From Candidatus Mediterraneibacter guildfordensis (lineage in GTDB: Bacteria; Bacillota; Clostridia; Lachnospirales; Lachnospiraceae): 64,000 nucleotides of DNA. Shown here piece by piece: positions 21,738 to 32,145 of this stretch. Both the position numbers and the translations under genes were made by a program. The stretch is taken from positions 30,220 to 94,219 of the forward strand of contig DXIS01000022.1 in the NCBI GenBank assembly GCA_019112735.1, given 5' to 3'. Every line of letters begins with the position of its first letter. Position 1 is the first letter of the stretch. The notes under the pieces were generated by a model that worked only from the letters and a program-made list of their open reading frames with translations, was not told where the DNA came from and did not search any database.

Positions 21738-22823
21738 TTATTTCTTCGCGATGTATCCCTTCGCTGTCAGCGCCTCTGCGCACAGTACCGCGCCGCCTGC
21801 CGCGCCCCTTACGGTGTTGTGTGACAGGCCGATAAATTTGAAGTCATACATGCTGTCTTCTCTCAGACGTCCGATGGATACGCCCATGCCATTCTCGTAA
21901 TCCACATCCATCGTTACCTGCGGACGGTTGTCCTCCTCCAGATACTGGATGAACTGCTTCGGCGCGCTCGGAAGCTCTGCCTCCTGCGGGAATCCTTTGA
22001 AGTTCACAAGTTTCTCGATAAGCTGCTCTTTCGTCGGTTTCTTCTCGAAGTTGATGAATACTGCTGCCGTATGGCCGTTGAGGACCGGCACGCGCACGCA
22101 CTGGCAGGTGATCTTCGGCAGTTCGGCCTTCACGATCTGTCCGTTCTCTACTTTGCCAAGCACACGCAGCGGCTCCTGCTCGCTCTTCTCTTCCTCTCCG
22201 CCGATGAACGGGATGATATTTCCAACCATTTCCGGCCAGTCTTTGAATGTCTTGCCGGCTCCGGAGATTGCCTGATAGGTCGTTACCACGAGTTCTTTCG
22301 GGCCGAATTCTTTCCATGCAGCCAGGCACGGCGCATAGCTCTGGATGGAGCAGTTCGGTTTTACCGCGATGAATCCGCGGGTCGTTCCGAGACGTTTCTT
22401 CTGATCCGGGATCACATCGAAATGATCCGCGTTGATCTCCGGCACGACCATCGGCACATCCGGCGTCCAACGGTGCGCGCTGTTGTTGGATACGACCGGC
22501 GTCTCTGTTTTCGCGTACTCTTCCTCGATGGCTTTGATCTCATCCTTGCTCATGTCAACCGCGCTGAAAACAAAGTCAACAGTGGATGCCACATGCTCCA
22601 CGTCATTTACATTGAGAACCACCAGGTTCTTCACAGCCTCCGGCATCGGCGTGTCCATTTTCCAGCGTCCGCCTACTGCCTCCTCATAAGTCTTGCCTGC
22701 GGAACGGGGGCTTGCCGCCACCGTCACCACCTCAAACCACGGGTGGTTCTCCAGCAGAGAGATAAATCTCTGACCTACCATACCTGTTGCTCCCAGAATA
22801 CCTACTCTTAATTTCTGATCCAT
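21738..22823 (-). CDS. asd: Aspartate-semialdehyde dehydrogenase
   Basis: Reduces aspartyl phosphate to aspartate semialdehyde, the branch point to lysine, threonine and methionine. It has 361 residues. The Rossmann motif is [13 protein letters not shown] at the N-terminus and the catalytic Cys is in KPNCSIQ (about residue 155). Overall it matches the archaeal/fungal-type Asd, which is also common in Clostridia, rather than the E. coli type. It lies 17 bases before leuC, so it is probably cotranscribed with leuCD. Confidence 0.95.
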   Translation of the reverse strand: MDQKLRVGILGATGMVGQRFISLLENHPWFEVVTVAASPRSAGKTYEEAVGGRWKMDTPMPEAVKNLVVLNVNDVEHVASTVDFVFSAVDMSKDEIKAIEEEYAKTETPVVSNNSAHRWTPDVPMVVPEINADHFDVIPDQKKRLGTTRGFIAVKPNCSIQSYAPCLAAWKEFGPKELVVTTYQAISGAGKTFKDWPEMVGNIIPFIGGEEEKSEQEPLRVLGKVENGQIVKAELPKITCQCVRVPVLNGHTAAVFINFEKKPTKEQLIEKLVNFKGFPQEAELPSAPKQFIQYLEEDNRPQVTMDVDYENGMGVSIGRLREDSMYDFKFIGLSHNTVRGAAGGAVLCAEALTAKGYIAKK

Positions 22824-22922
22824 TTTTCTGATCCTTCCTTTCTTTCCTCTGTTCTTTCTGATTGTTTATTTCTTAATTATAAATGCAATTTTTATATGCA
22901 GCTTTCAGAACCGGCCTGCATC

Positions 22923-24302
22923 TCACTCCGCCGTCAGGTACTCTTCCTCCGCCCGGATGACCTTCTCCATGGCCGCCCTGCCCGGCGCGCCGATGGTATT
23001 GCGCATCTCCACGCAGGTCTTCATACTGATGGCGTCGTAAATATCTTCTTCAAATACCGGCGAGATCGCCTTGAATTCTTCCAGGCTCATATCATCCAGC
23101 GCGATCCCCTTATCAATACAGTAGAGAACGAGCCGTCCGACAATGCCGTGGGCGTCACGGAACGGCACGCCGTGATTCACCAGATAATCCGCCGCATCCG
23201 TGGCGTTGGTAAATCCGTGCTTCGCGCTCTCCTCCATGCGCGGTGCATTGAACTTCATGGTCTTCAGCATGCCCGTGAAGAGCGCCAGACACCCCTTCGT
23301 GGTGTCGATGGCGTCAAATACAAACTCCTTATCCTCCTGCATATCCTTATTATATGCAAGGGGCAGTCCCTTCATCGTGGTCAGCATGGACATCAGCGCC
23401 CCGTAGACGCGCCCCGTCTTGCCCCGCACCAGTTCCGCGATGTCCGGGTTCTTCTTCTGCGGCATGATGCTGCTGCCCGTACTGTATGCATCGTCGATCT
23501 CCACGAATTTATACTCGTTTGTATTCCAGATGATCACTTCCTCGGAGAACCGGCTCAGGTGCATCATCACCGTGGACATGGCCGACAGAAGTTCGATCAG
23601 GTAATCCCGGTCGGACACGGAATCCATGCTGTTCAGCGTCGGTCCGTCAAAATCAAGCAGCTCTGCCGTATACTCTCGGTCCAGCGGATAGGTGGTCCCT
23701 GCCAGCGCGCCGGAGCCCAGCGGGCAGAGATTCATTCTCCTGTAAATATCTTTCATGCGGGAGCGGTCACGCTTAAACATCTCGAAATATGCGCCCATGT
23801 GGTGGGCCAGCGTGATCGGCTGCGCTTTCTGGAGATGGGTGAATCCCGGCATAAATGTCTCGAGATTGTCCTTCATCAGCTTAAGGAGCACTTCCAGCAG
23901 CTCCTTAAGAAGCCCGTCCAGCTCCACGATCTCATCTCTCGTATAAAGCTTCATGTCCAGCGCCACCTGGTCGTTCCGGCTGCGCCCGGTGTGCAGCTTC
24001 TTGCCCGCATCACCGATGCGGTCGATCAGGTTGGCCTCCACAAAGCTGTGGATGTCTTCATATTCTTCTGTGATCTCAAGCGTCCCGTTCTCCACGTCCG
24101 CGCGGATCCCTTCAAGACCCTTTATGATCTGCTCCTTCTCTTCCTCCGTCAGGATGCCCTGTTTTGCCAGCATCGTCACATGCGCGATGCTTCCGCGGAT
24201 ATCCTGTTCCCAGAATCTCCGGTCAAAAGAGATGGAAGCGTTGAAATCATATACCAGTTTGTCCGTTTCCTTGGTGAAACGGCCGCCCCATAACTGTGCC
24301 AT
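22923..24302 (-). CDS. argH: Argininosuccinate lyase
   Basis: Splits argininosuccinate to arginine and fumarate. It has 459 residues. The fumarase/ASL signature [12 protein letters not shown] (about 281-292) carries the catalytic Ser; [11 protein letters not shown] holds the catalytic His region. The start has AGAGGAAGAAAA before the ATG. It is the first gene of the minus-strand amino-acid run; a 99-base gap separates it from asd, so the latter could also have its own promoter. argG is not in the window. Confidence 0.98.
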   Translation of the reverse strand: MAQLWGGRFTKETDKLVYDFNASISFDRRFWEQDIRGSIAHVTMLAKQGILTEEEKEQIIKGLEGIRADVENGTLEITEEYEDIHSFVEANLIDRIGDAGKKLHTGRSRNDQVALDMKLYTRDEIVELDGLLKELLEVLLKLMKDNLETFMPGFTHLQKAQPITLAHHMGAYFEMFKRDRSRMKDIYRRMNLCPLGSGALAGTTYPLDREYTAELLDFDGPTLNSMDSVSDRDYLIELLSAMSTVMMHLSRFSEEVIIWNTNEYKFVEIDDAYSTGSSIMPQKKNPDIAELVRGKTGRVYGALMSMLTTMKGLPLAYNKDMQEDKEFVFDAIDTTKGCLALFTGMLKTMKFNAPRMEESAKHGFTNATDAADYLVNHGVPFRDAHGIVGRLVLYCIDKGIALDDMSLEEFKAISPVFEEDIYDAISMKTCVEMRNTIGAPGRAAMEKVIRAEEEYLTAE

Positions 24303-24440
24303 TTTTCTTCCTCTTTTCTGTCTCTTGTGTGCGTTCCGCCCGGCGGCGGAAATAAAATACAGTCCGGCATATTCAGACTGTACTCTATATCGACTTAGTT
24401 TAACACATTAAAGCGTCATATGTCTACTTAAAAGTGCGTT

Positions 24441-25073
24441 TCACTCAGGCTTTTTCGAATCCCGCATGGAAAACTCGCATCCGCAGTAGTCCTGCCGGTA
24501 TAGACCGTACTCCTTTGACAGTTCGATAGAGCGCTTGTACCCGTTCTTCTTCTTGAAATCCGAGACCAGATATTCCACCCCGTATTCCTTCCCGACGCGG
24601 ATGCCGATCTCATTCAGCTTCTGCGCATTTTTCAGCGGGCTGATGCTGAGGGTGGTCGTAAAATAGTTGAACCCTCCTGCCGCTGCCTGCGCCGCCGCTT
24701 CCCGGAGCCGCAGCTCGTAGCACTTCATGCACCGGGCGCCGCCTTCTCTTAAGCCTTCCATCCCCGCCGCCATGTCGTAGAACTTTTCCTTATCATATCT
24801 GCCCGCCAGAAATGAGACCGGATAGCGAAACTTCATCGCCCGGATCAGGTTCTGCTGCTCCAGGATCCGTTTCGTATACTCGCTCTCCGGATAAATATTG
24901 GGATTATAATATAAAACCGTGATCTTAAAATAATCCGAAAGATATTCCAGCACATAACTGCTGCACGGCGCACAGCAGCTGTGGATCAGAAGGGACGGCA
25001 CTCGCTGTTCCGCCTCAAGCTGCTTTAAAAGTTTTTCCAGTTCTTTCTGATAATTGATTTTCTGTATATTCAT
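24441..25073 (-). CDS. queH: Epoxyqueuosine reductase QueH
   Basis: The cobalamin-independent enzyme of the last step of queuosine synthesis (formerly DUF208). It has 210 residues from the start with GGAG eight bases upstream. Cluster and metal cysteines are in HSCCAPCSS (about 31-39), CMKCYE (about 117) and the C-terminal DYCGCEFS. The mechanism needs an Fe-S cluster and an adjacent metal. It stands alone between argH and the ABC genes. No other queuosine genes are nearby. Confidence 0.93.
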   Translation of the reverse strand: MNIQKINYQKELEKLLKQLEAEQRVPSLLIHSCCAPCSSYVLEYLSDYFKITVLYYNPNIYPESEYTKRILEQQNLIRAMKFRYPVSFLAGRYDKEKFYDMAAGMEGLREGGARCMKCYELRLREAAAQAAAGGFNYFTTTLSISPLKNAQKLNEIGIRVGKEYGVEYLVSDFKKKNGYKRSIELSKEYGLYRQDYCGCEFSMRDSKKPE

Positions 25074-25215
25074 CAAAAGATCTCCTGTATCACATCCGCA
25101 CGCATGGTATCGTGTGCGCACCTATTGTACCACATTTTCCCCGCACGGAACACACCATACCCTCAATATTTTCATACATTGATTATAGATATACCCGACG
25201 GATGGAAGTGAATTC

Positions 25216-26013
25216 ATGACTCCGATTCTGGAATTAAGAAATATTGATTATTCCTACCACACATTGGACGGAGAGACCAAAGCCCTGTCCAATATTTCAT
25301 TTACCCTGACCAGAGGGGAATTCGTCTCCGTAGTCGGTCCCTCCGGCTGCGGCAAGTCCACGCTCCTCTCCCTGATCGACGGCCTCATGCAGCCGGAAAG
25401 CGGCGAAATGCTCCTGAACGGGCGGCCGCTGACCGAGAATTCCGAGCGGATCGGCTACATGCTGCAGCACGACCACCTCTTCGAATGGCGAAGCATCTGG
25501 CGGAATGTCCTTTTAGGCGCGGAGATCAGCGGCCGGCTCACCCCGGAGACGAAGCGGCATGCAAAAGCCATGCTCGAACAGTACGGCCTGAAACAGTTCG
25601 CCCGCTCCAGGCCTTCCGAGCTGTCCGGGGGCATGCGCCAGCGGGCCGCCCTCATCCGCACCCTGCTCATGGAGCCGGAGCTTCTGCTCCTCGACGAGCC
25701 CTTCTCCGCCCTGGACTACCAGACCCGGCTCACCGTCAGCGACGACATCGGCCAGATTATCCGCCGATCCGGCAAGACCGCCCTTCTGGTCACCCACGAC
25801 CTCTCCGAAGCCGTCAGCCTGGCGGACCGGATCATCATCCTCACCCGGCGTCCGGCCCGGATCGCCCGCATCATCCCGGTCACATTCGACCTGGGGGATG
25901 ATACGCCGCTGGCCCGGAGGAATGCACCTGAATTCAAAACCTATTTTAATGAAATATGGAAGGAGCTGAACCGCGATGAACCGACAGAAACACCCACTGC
26001 AACCCCCAACTGA
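25216..26013 (+). CDS. ABC transporter ATPase, nitrate/sulfonate/thiamine-precursor type
   Basis: A 265-residue ATPase of the SsuB/TauB/ThiZ group. Walker A is GPSGCGKST (about 44-52), Q-loop MLQHDHLF, signature LSGGMRQRAA, Walker B LLLLDEPFSALD and H-loop VTHD. The permease gene starts 38 bases before this one ends, so they are tightly coupled. The normal third component, an NMT1/THI5-like binding protein, is not adjacent. The substrate cannot be read from the sequence. Confidence 0.9.
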   Translation: MTPILELRNIDYSYHTLDGETKALSNISFTLTRGEFVSVVGPSGCGKSTLLSLIDGLMQPESGEMLLNGRPLTENSERIGYMLQHDHLFEWRSIWRNVLLGAEISGRLTPETKRHAKAMLEQYGLKQFARSRPSELSGGMRQRAALIRTLLMEPELLLLDEPFSALDYQTRLTVSDDIGQIIRRSGKTALLVTHDLSEAVSLADRIIILTRRPARIARIIPVTFDLGDDTPLARRNAPEFKTYFNEIWKELNRDEPTETPTATPN

Positions 26014-26806
26014 CACAACGTCCGACGGCCAGGCCCTCTTCATCCGGAGACTCCGCCGCCACCGGATCACCGTGCGCACCGCCCGGATTCTCATCCTGAT
26101 CCTCTTTCTCCTCCTCTGGGAGTTCTGCGCGGATCAGGGGATCATCGATTCCTTTATCTTCAGCAGCCCCTCCAGGATCGCACTGTGCTTTTACGAGATG
26201 ACCGTGGACCGGTCCATTTTCCTCCACATCGGCGTCACCCTGTATGAAACCATTGTCAGCTTCCTGCTGGTGACCGCCATCGGCATCCTCGCCGCCGTGT
26301 TGTTCTGGTGCAGCCGGAGCCTCTCAGAGATCCTGGAGCCTTATCTGGTCGTCCTGAACAGCCTGCCGAAGTCCGCGCTTGCGCCCCTTCTCATCGTATG
26401 GCTGGGCGCCACGCCGACCACCATCATTGTGGCCGGTATGTCCGTGGCCATATTCGGCAGCATCATGAACCTGTATACCAGCTTCACGACTGTTGATAAA
26501 GAAAAGATCAAGCTGATCCGGACCCTCCACGGAAACCGGCGGCACGCCCTCTTCAAGGTCGTACTTCCCAGTTCCGTGCCCGCCGTCATCAGCAACATGA
26601 AAGTCAACATCGGACTCTGCCTGGTGGGGGTGGTCATCGGGGAATTCCTGGCCGCAAGGAGCGGGCTCGGGTATCTCATCATCTATTCCAGCCAGGTGTT
26701 CAAAATGAACTGGCTCTTAATGTCCATCGTCCTGCTGTGCATCATGGCGATGGCGCTGTATGCGGTGATCGGGGTGGTGGAGAAAATGTACCGGAAGAGA
26801 TACTGA
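25976..26806 (+). CDS. ABC transporter permease, nitrate/sulfonate/thiamine-precursor type
   Basis: A 276-residue membrane protein of the BPD_transp_1 family with about six spans (first near 38-54). The LHGNRRHALFKVVLPSSVP stretch (about 182-200) is the coupling EAA-type loop that contacts the ATPase, although the usual Ala-Ala-Arg start is altered to K-L-I-R. The partner ATPase overlaps upstream. A hairpin terminator follows 16 bases after the stop. The pair would import a small organic molecule if a binding protein is supplied elsewhere. Confidence 0.88.
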   Translation: MNRQKHPLQPPTDTTSDGQALFIRRLRRHRITVRTARILILILFLLLWEFCADQGIIDSFIFSSPSRIALCFYEMTVDRSIFLHIGVTLYETIVSFLLVTAIGILAAVLFWCSRSLSEILEPYLVVLNSLPKSALAPLLIVWLGATPTTIIVAGMSVAIFGSIMNLYTSFTTVDKEKIKLIRTLHGNRRHALFKVVLPSSVPAVISNMKVNIGLCLVGVVIGEFLAARSGLGYLIIYSSQVFKMNWLLMSIVLLCIMAMALYAVIGVVEKMYRKRY

Positions 26807-26822
26807 ACCCTTCATAATAAAA

Positions 26823-26865
26823 ACAGAGTTCTTTGCATACCCATACCGAAGAACTCTGTTTCTTT
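26823..26865. terminator. Terminator between the ABC permease and the chimeric gene
   Basis: ACAGAGTTCTT (26823-26833) pairs with AAGAACTCTGT (26849-26859), followed on plus by TTCTTTT and on minus by a short T run after AAAAC. It can serve both converging genes. Confidence 0.85.
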
Positions 26866-26917
26866 TACTGTCTTTTATTCATTCACTGCAGTGCAGCTAA
26901 GCATTTTCCATCTGGTC

Positions 26918-28237
26918 TCAGTTAACTATCTCCCACCGCATTTTCGCCAGAAAGATCAGAAAGATCACAGCTGCAGCGCAATTGGAGAACAGATTCCCCC
27001 AGAATACAGAATAATATGCCAGGAAGCTTTCCGTACACAGGATAAAAATATACCGCAGAAGCCAGATCCGCAGGAAGCCAAGGACAAGCGGTACCTTTGT
27101 CCTTCCCAGACCGATCATAGCCCCCTGGACTGCAGCGCAGATACCGATCTCTGCTTTAAGAATGTCATTACACTCCTCAGAATTTACAAACCAGTTGATG
27201 AATTCTGCTGCATCTTCTTTATACTGGCTGTCTTCAGATACGCAGAACATCTGAGAAGACTGCGGAATGATGCCGGACGGTCCATCTTCTGTCGCTCTCG
27301 GAAGCGGAGCAAGCTTAAGTTCACGTCCCTCGGATGCACAAATGTCATAGATTGTCGGGAACTGGTTGATTGCTACCCATGTCATTCCCGCCTCGCCTGT
27401 CACAAGGAAGTCATTTTCAATGTTTGTAACTTCTGCCGTTGCTCCCGCATCCGGATAAGATCCTTCCTTGATCATGTCTGCTCTCATCTGAATGTATGGT
27501 GTAAGCATCTGCGGATCGTCAAATCCCATGCCATCCTGTGCCAGATTGAAGAAGCTGTACTCTCTCAGTTCGCCGCACTGCGGAACGTATACTGAACAAC
27601 CTGCAATAAATTCAGAGCCCGGTGTGAAGGTAGAACTTCCAAAGATATCAAGTTCTTCATGGATCTTTGTAGCTGCTTCATTGTAGTCATCCCATGTCCA
27701 GTTTTCCGTCGGAAGCTCTGCTCCTGCCTCCTCAAAAATAGCCGGATCATAAGCAATACCGTAAGTATTTACACCGAGTGACAATCCGATCAGATTTCCT
27801 TCTGTATCTGTCGTTGTTTTCAGGTAGCTGTCGGAAATATCAGAGGTATCAACAATACCGGACTCCACATACTCGTTCAGGAAATGGATCTTGTCCATAT
27901 ACTCCGGGAAGTTTCCGCCCAGCTGGAAAACATCCCATACCTGATCGGAAGCGACCAGTGTTTTCAATTTTGTGAAGTAGTCGTCAAATGAGTAGTACTC
28001 GAATTCGAACTTGATGTCCGGATGGGACTCCTCATAAAGATTCAGTGCCTCCACTGTTGCGTCATGTCTTGCCTGAGATCCCCACCATGCGATGCGCAAC
28101 GTTGTCTGTTCTCCACCGTCGTCAGTTGTCTGAGCGTCATCTCCGCCCTTGTCCGCGTCTCCGCCGCCAGAGCATGCTGCCAGTCCGACAACCATTGCCG
28201 CTGCCATTAACAGAGCCAAAATTTTCTTTCTCTTCAT
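26918..28237 (-). pseudogene. Chimera: sugar-binding lipoprotein fused in frame to the end of a MATE transporter
   Basis: A 439-residue open frame made of two unrelated parts. Residues 1 to about 365 are an extracellular solute-binding protein of the carbohydrate ABC type 1 family: lipobox L-A-A-C with Cys22, a Gly/Asp-rich linker, then the usual two-lobe pattern. It stops near ILKAEIG, where normal members continue for some 50-70 residues. Residues from about 368 on (QGAMIGLGRTKVPL, FWGNLFSN) read as the last 70 residues of a MATE efflux pump with two membrane spans. A single deletion from the binding-protein gene into a downstream MATE gene explains it. The strong AAAGGAGG site and start are intact, so a protein may still be made, but neither function is likely. 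Confidence 0.85.
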
Positions 28238-28433
28238 AAATTTGTCCTCCTTTTTTTAATGAGTGATTTTTGTTCATCCGTGTCACCTCATGTCTGTATT
28301 TTAGCAATACCAAACCACCAATAATACGTCGTTCATGTATATGTTGCTAAACAAACCGCTGTTTTTTTGTCTTTTTATATTCAAACCATCCAAAGCAAAA
28401 AAACTGTACTACCGCGCCGGATGAATAAAATGT

Positions 28434-29297
28434 CTAAAAAGGAGAATTATGTATCTTCCTGAACTGACCGGGCGTGCACCCCTTTATCTGCTTAAACATC
28501 CGGTTAAATGAAGAAAAAGATTCATACCCGCAGAGCATGGCTGTCTCCGCAACAGTGCGTTCCGGATCAGCAAGAAATCTCTGGGCGCGCATGATTCTTT
28601 GCTGATTGAGATACTTATAGAATGTTACACCAGTAAAATCCCGAAACAGACGTGCAAAATAATATTTACTGAATCCCGCCATCTTTGCCGTCTGTTCCAG
28701 CGTGATCTGCTCCGTACAGTGTTCACGGATATATTCGCATATAGATGTAAATCTTTCTCTGTTTAAGTTATTTCCATCCATTTCCTTTTCCTTACGAAAA
28801 GCCGCACTAATTCTTCCGAACAAAGAGAGCAGATTGAACAATCCGGCATAGATTGAGATTTCCGAATATGCTTCCTTCCCATAATAGTCTCTCCTGATCT
28901 GTTCCACTATCTCCGCCGCTTCTTTCTGTACAGCCTCCGGTGCTTCTCTTCCGATCACGGTAACAGGCGCCAGAACTGAGAAAAGAACATCAAGTTCCCG
29001 CATCTGAGAAAAACAGGAAACATCCGCCTGGATAAACATTCTTTTCCCTTTTGGAGGTGCCTCCAGAGCATGGACTGCTCCCGGGGTGATCAGGGCTATC
29101 TCCCGCTCCTCTACAGTCCGGCGGATATTCCCGCATTCCACAGTATATTTATTCTCCAGAGGCATCAGCACTTCCAGAGGAATGTGCCAGTGAGCAGCGA
29201 AATTATCCGGTTCCGTATTAATAAAAGCCTTCACATGTCCGTTATCTCGAAATCTGACAGACTCAAAAGATTGTTCCCGCTTTGATTTTCTATCCAT
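28434..29297 (-). CDS. AraC-family transcriptional regulator
   Basis: A 287-residue regulator: an N-terminal cupin sugar-sensing domain (about 20-150, with the A-H-W-H-I-P-L-E-V region) and a C-terminal double helix-turn-helix (about 185-285, ending in AMLCGYESFSSFNRMFKQIKG). The start chosen has AGGTGA eight bases before it; the longer frame has no support. It is divergent from the GH3 glycosidase and next to the former sugar-binding protein gene, so it most likely controls beta-glycoside use. Confidence 0.92.
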   Translation of the reverse strand: MDRKSKREQSFESVRFRDNGHVKAFINTEPDNFAAHWHIPLEVLMPLENKYTVECGNIRRTVEEREIALITPGAVHALEAPPKGKRMFIQADVSCFSQMRELDVLFSVLAPVTVIGREAPEAVQKEAAEIVEQIRRDYYGKEAYSEISIYAGLFNLLSLFGRISAAFRKEKEMDGNNLNRERFTSICEYIREHCTEQITLEQTAKMAGFSKYYFARLFRDFTGVTFYKYLNQQRIMRAQRFLADPERTVAETAMLCGYESFSSFNRMFKQIKGCTPGQFRKIHNSPF

Positions 29298-29523
29298 AAT
29301 CATTTCACCTGTCGTGTGTTTTTTGCAAAAATGCAGTTTTACTTTAAGATTATACCTCAAAATCACTTTTTTAAAAAAGGTTTTTTCTCCCTGCATGGAT
29401 CTCCTGTTCTGGCAGAGGAAGAAGAAAACCGCAAAATCTGCCCATTGGTTCGCAAGAATGCAAAGGACAGGGACTTGTCTCTCTGATACAATAGAACATA
29501 TCATTCACAGGAGGAGTAATAAC

Positions 29524-31653
29524 ATGAACAGAAAGGAAGCAAGAAAAAAAGCAGAAGCTCTTGTAGAGCAGATGACGCTTATGGAAAAAGCAAGTCAGCT
29601 CCGCTATGACGCACCGGCAATCCCGAGGCTTAATATCCCCGCATACAACTGGTGGAACGAGGCGCTTCATGGAGTTGCCCGCGCCGGCACAGCCACCGTA
29701 TTCCCTCAGGCAATCGGTATGGCGGCTACTTTTGATGAAAACCTGCTGCGCAATGCCGGAAAGGTCATTGCAACCGAAGGACGGGCAAAATACAATGCTG
29801 CATCCGCTCTGAATGACAGAGACATTTATAAAGGACTTACTTTCTGGGCACCCAATGTCAACATCTTTCGCGATCCCCGCTGGGGACGCGGACACGAGAC
29901 CTATGGGGAGGACCCCTGTCTGACCAGTCGTCTTGGAGTGTCTTATATAGAAGGAGTACAGGGAGATGGAGACACTATGGCTGCCGCTGCATGTGCCAAA
30001 CACTTTGCCGTACACTCCGGTCCCGAGGCTTTACGGCATGAATTTGACGTCCAGACAGACGAGAAAGATCTGCGCGAAACATATCTCCCCGCATTTGAAG
30101 CATGTGTAAAGGAAGCACACGTGGAAGCTGTCATGGGTGCCTATAACCGGGTAAATGGTGAACCCTGCTGCGGGAGTTACAGGCTGCTCAGGGATATTCT
30201 CCGCAAGGAATGGGGATTTGAAGGGCATGTTGTATCTGACTGCTGGGCGATCAAAGATTTCCACGAACACCATATGGTCACTGGCACAGCTGCGCAATCC
30301 GCAGCACTTGCCATCGACGCGGGATGCGACTTGAACTGCGGATCCACTTATCTCCATCTGCTGAACGCCCACAAACAGGGGCTCGTCACAGAAGCGCAGA
30401 TCACCGAGTCCGCGGTACGTCTGTTTACAACCCGTTACCTGCTCGGACTTTTTAACGAAACAGAATATGATTCTATCTCCTATGACATCGTGGAATGTCC
30501 GGAACACCTGGCCCTGAGCGAGCAGGCCGCCCGGGAGTCCGCTGTTCTCCTTAAAAACAACGGCATCCTGCCCCTGAAAAAAGAAACCATCCGCACTATC
30601 GGAGTAATCGGACCAAATGCAGACAGCCGGGCTGCACTGATTGGAAACTACTATGGAACCGCTTCTGAATATATCACTGTTCTGGATGGAATCCGCAGAT
30701 ACGCAGGAGACACAGCGCGTATCCTTTACTCCGAAGGCTGTCATTTGTTCCGCAACAAAAATGAGGCTCTCGCATGGGATTTTGATCGTTTGAGCGAAGC
30801 TCGTACCGTAGCAAAAAACAGCGATATTGTCATTCTCTGTCTGGGACTGGATGAGACTCTGGAAGGTGAGGAGGGCGATACCGGAAACAGCTATGCTTCA
30901 GGCGACAAGACAGACCTGCTGCTTCCGGAACCCCAGAGAAAGCTGATGGAGGCTATAGCTTTAGAAAACACCCCTGTCATCCTATGCCTGATGGCCGGAA
31001 GTGATATCGATCTTTCCTTTGCAACAGAACATTTCGATGCCATTGTTGATCTGTGGTACCCCGGTGCCCAGGGCGGAAATGCCGCAGCGGAGCTTCTCTT
31101 CGGCGAATATTCTCCCTCCGGAAAGCTTCCCGTGACCTTCTACGAATCTTTAGATCAGCTTCCGGAATTTGAGGATTATTCCATGAAAGGTCGCACCTAC
31201 CGCTATATTGAGGGGCAGGCGCAATACCCCTTTGGCTTCGGACTGACTTACGCTGATACAACGGTCACTTCTGTAAAAGTATGCGATATCCCGAACTCCG
31301 GAAAGGATGCTCCAGAATCTGCAGACATTGCATTCTGTCTGGAAGTACAGATGGAAAACAGAAGTTCCTTCGACACAGACGACGTACTTCAGATCTATAT
31401 CCGGGACCTGGAATCCCCGTTCGAAACACCCCATCCACATCTCGCGGCGTTCCGACGCATCCATCTGGATGGCAACGAAAAACTCGGCATAAAAATTCCG
31501 CTGCGCGCAGACTGCTTTACTGTAGTCGACGAAACAGGAAGACGTTTTCGGGATGGAAAGCGCTATGAGATCTTCGCCGGATTCTCACAGCCGGACACAA
31601 AAAGCAAAGAACTGACTGGGAAAGAACCGATAAGAATAGAATATAACAGGTAG
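29524..31653 (+). CDS. Glycoside hydrolase family 3 beta-xylosidase/beta-glucosidase
   Basis: A 709-residue cytoplasmic GH3 enzyme (no signal peptide). The (beta/alpha)8 domain has WWNEALHG, FWAPNVNIFRDPRWGRG and KHFAVHSG motifs; the nucleophile is Asp239 in GHVVSDCWA. The alpha/beta sandwich follows (about 350-560) and a C-terminal fibronectin-III-like domain ends the protein. The HETYGEDP block resembles the bacterial and plant beta-xylosidase subgroup, so xylo-oligosaccharides are the likeliest substrate, with beta-glucosides next. The start has AGGAGGAGTAATAAC before ATG. The divergent AraC gene is the likely regulator, and the cognate importer appears to have been lost by the deletion described at 26918-28237. 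Confidence 0.93.
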   Translation: MNRKEARKKAEALVEQMTLMEKASQLRYDAPAIPRLNIPAYNWWNEALHGVARAGTATVFPQAIGMAATFDENLLRNAGKVIATEGRAKYNAASALNDRDIYKGLTFWAPNVNIFRDPRWGRGHETYGEDPCLTSRLGVSYIEGVQGDGDTMAAAACAKHFAVHSGPEALRHEFDVQTDEKDLRETYLPAFEACVKEAHVEAVMGAYNRVNGEPCCGSYRLLRDILRKEWGFEGHVVSDCWAIKDFHEHHMVTGTAAQSAALAIDAGCDLNCGSTYLHLLNAHKQGLVTEAQITESAVRLFTTRYLLGLFNETEYDSISYDIVECPEHLALSEQAARESAVLLKNNGILPLKKETIRTIGVIGPNADSRAALIGNYYGTASEYITVLDGIRRYAGDTARILYSEGCHLFRNKNEALAWDFDRLSEARTVAKNSDIVILCLGLDETLEGEEGDTGNSYASGDKTDLLLPEPQRKLMEAIALENTPVILCLMAGSDIDLSFATEHFDAIVDLWYPGAQGGNAAAELLFGEYSPSGKLPVTFYESLDQLPEFEDYSMKGRTYRYIEGQAQYPFGFGLTYADTTVTSVKVCDIPNSGKDAPESADIAFCLEVQMENRSSFDTDDVLQIYIRDLESPFETPHPHLAAFRRIHLDGNEKLGIKIPLRADCFTVVDETGRRFRDGKRYEIFAGFSQPDTKSKELTGKEPIRIEYNR

Positions 31654-31713
31654 ATCCTCGCATAAAATATCCAATACAGTCTGAAAGGCATCGCCAAAGC
31701 GATGCCTTCACTA

Positions 31714-32145
31714 TTAAGAAAACAATTTGTGCCCAACGATCACTGCATCTTCAGGATCAAAATAATCACTCATCAGACTGCTGAGTCCGCTTGCTTTCCA
31801 GGTTTGGTCAAATGTAATATCTTTTGAATTACTCAAAACAATGTAAGTTGTGCTTTTAGCAGCATTGTTCAATCTTCCTGTGATCTCCAGGCGGTATTTA
31901 TATGTGTACCCTTCGCAAACCCACGTTCCGTCTGCCACCTTATAGTGCGACTTCTGATATACAAATTCTTCATTATCATATTTGTCCTGAATATCGTCTG
32001 TCGGCGTCACCTCATACACTTCCGAATAGTTATGTGTGTTGGACGGCGGATTTGTCAGGAAACATACTGCAACTGCAACACATGTAGCAATCACTGCAAC
32101 AATAATCCAAAATGCAGGTTTCTTATAATTCAATATGGTTTTCAT
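31714..32145 (-). CDS. Orphan anchored protein resembling the end of BlaR1/M56 receptors
   Basis: A 143-residue protein with an N-terminal membrane span (about 12-31) preceded by NYKKPAFWI and followed by CFLTNPP. That junction is what I remember at the last transmembrane segment of many clostridial BlaR1-type M56 proteins, where an extracellular domain follows. Here the protease half is missing. The ATG overlaps the stop of the upstream gene (ATGA). It may be a stand-alone lipid-side domain or a remnant. Confidence 0.55.
   Translation of the reverse strand: MKTILNYKKPAFWIIVAVIATCVAVAVCFLTNPPSNTHNYSEVYEVTPTDDIQDKYDNEEFVYQKSHYKVADGTWVCEGYTYKYRLEITGRLNNAAKSTTYIVLSNSKDITFDQTWKASGLSSLMSDYFDPEDAVIVGHKLFS

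Noticed and set aside
25122..25215. TPP riboswitch ahead of the ABC pair
   Set aside because: No CUGAGA or ACCUGA motifs in the short upstream region.
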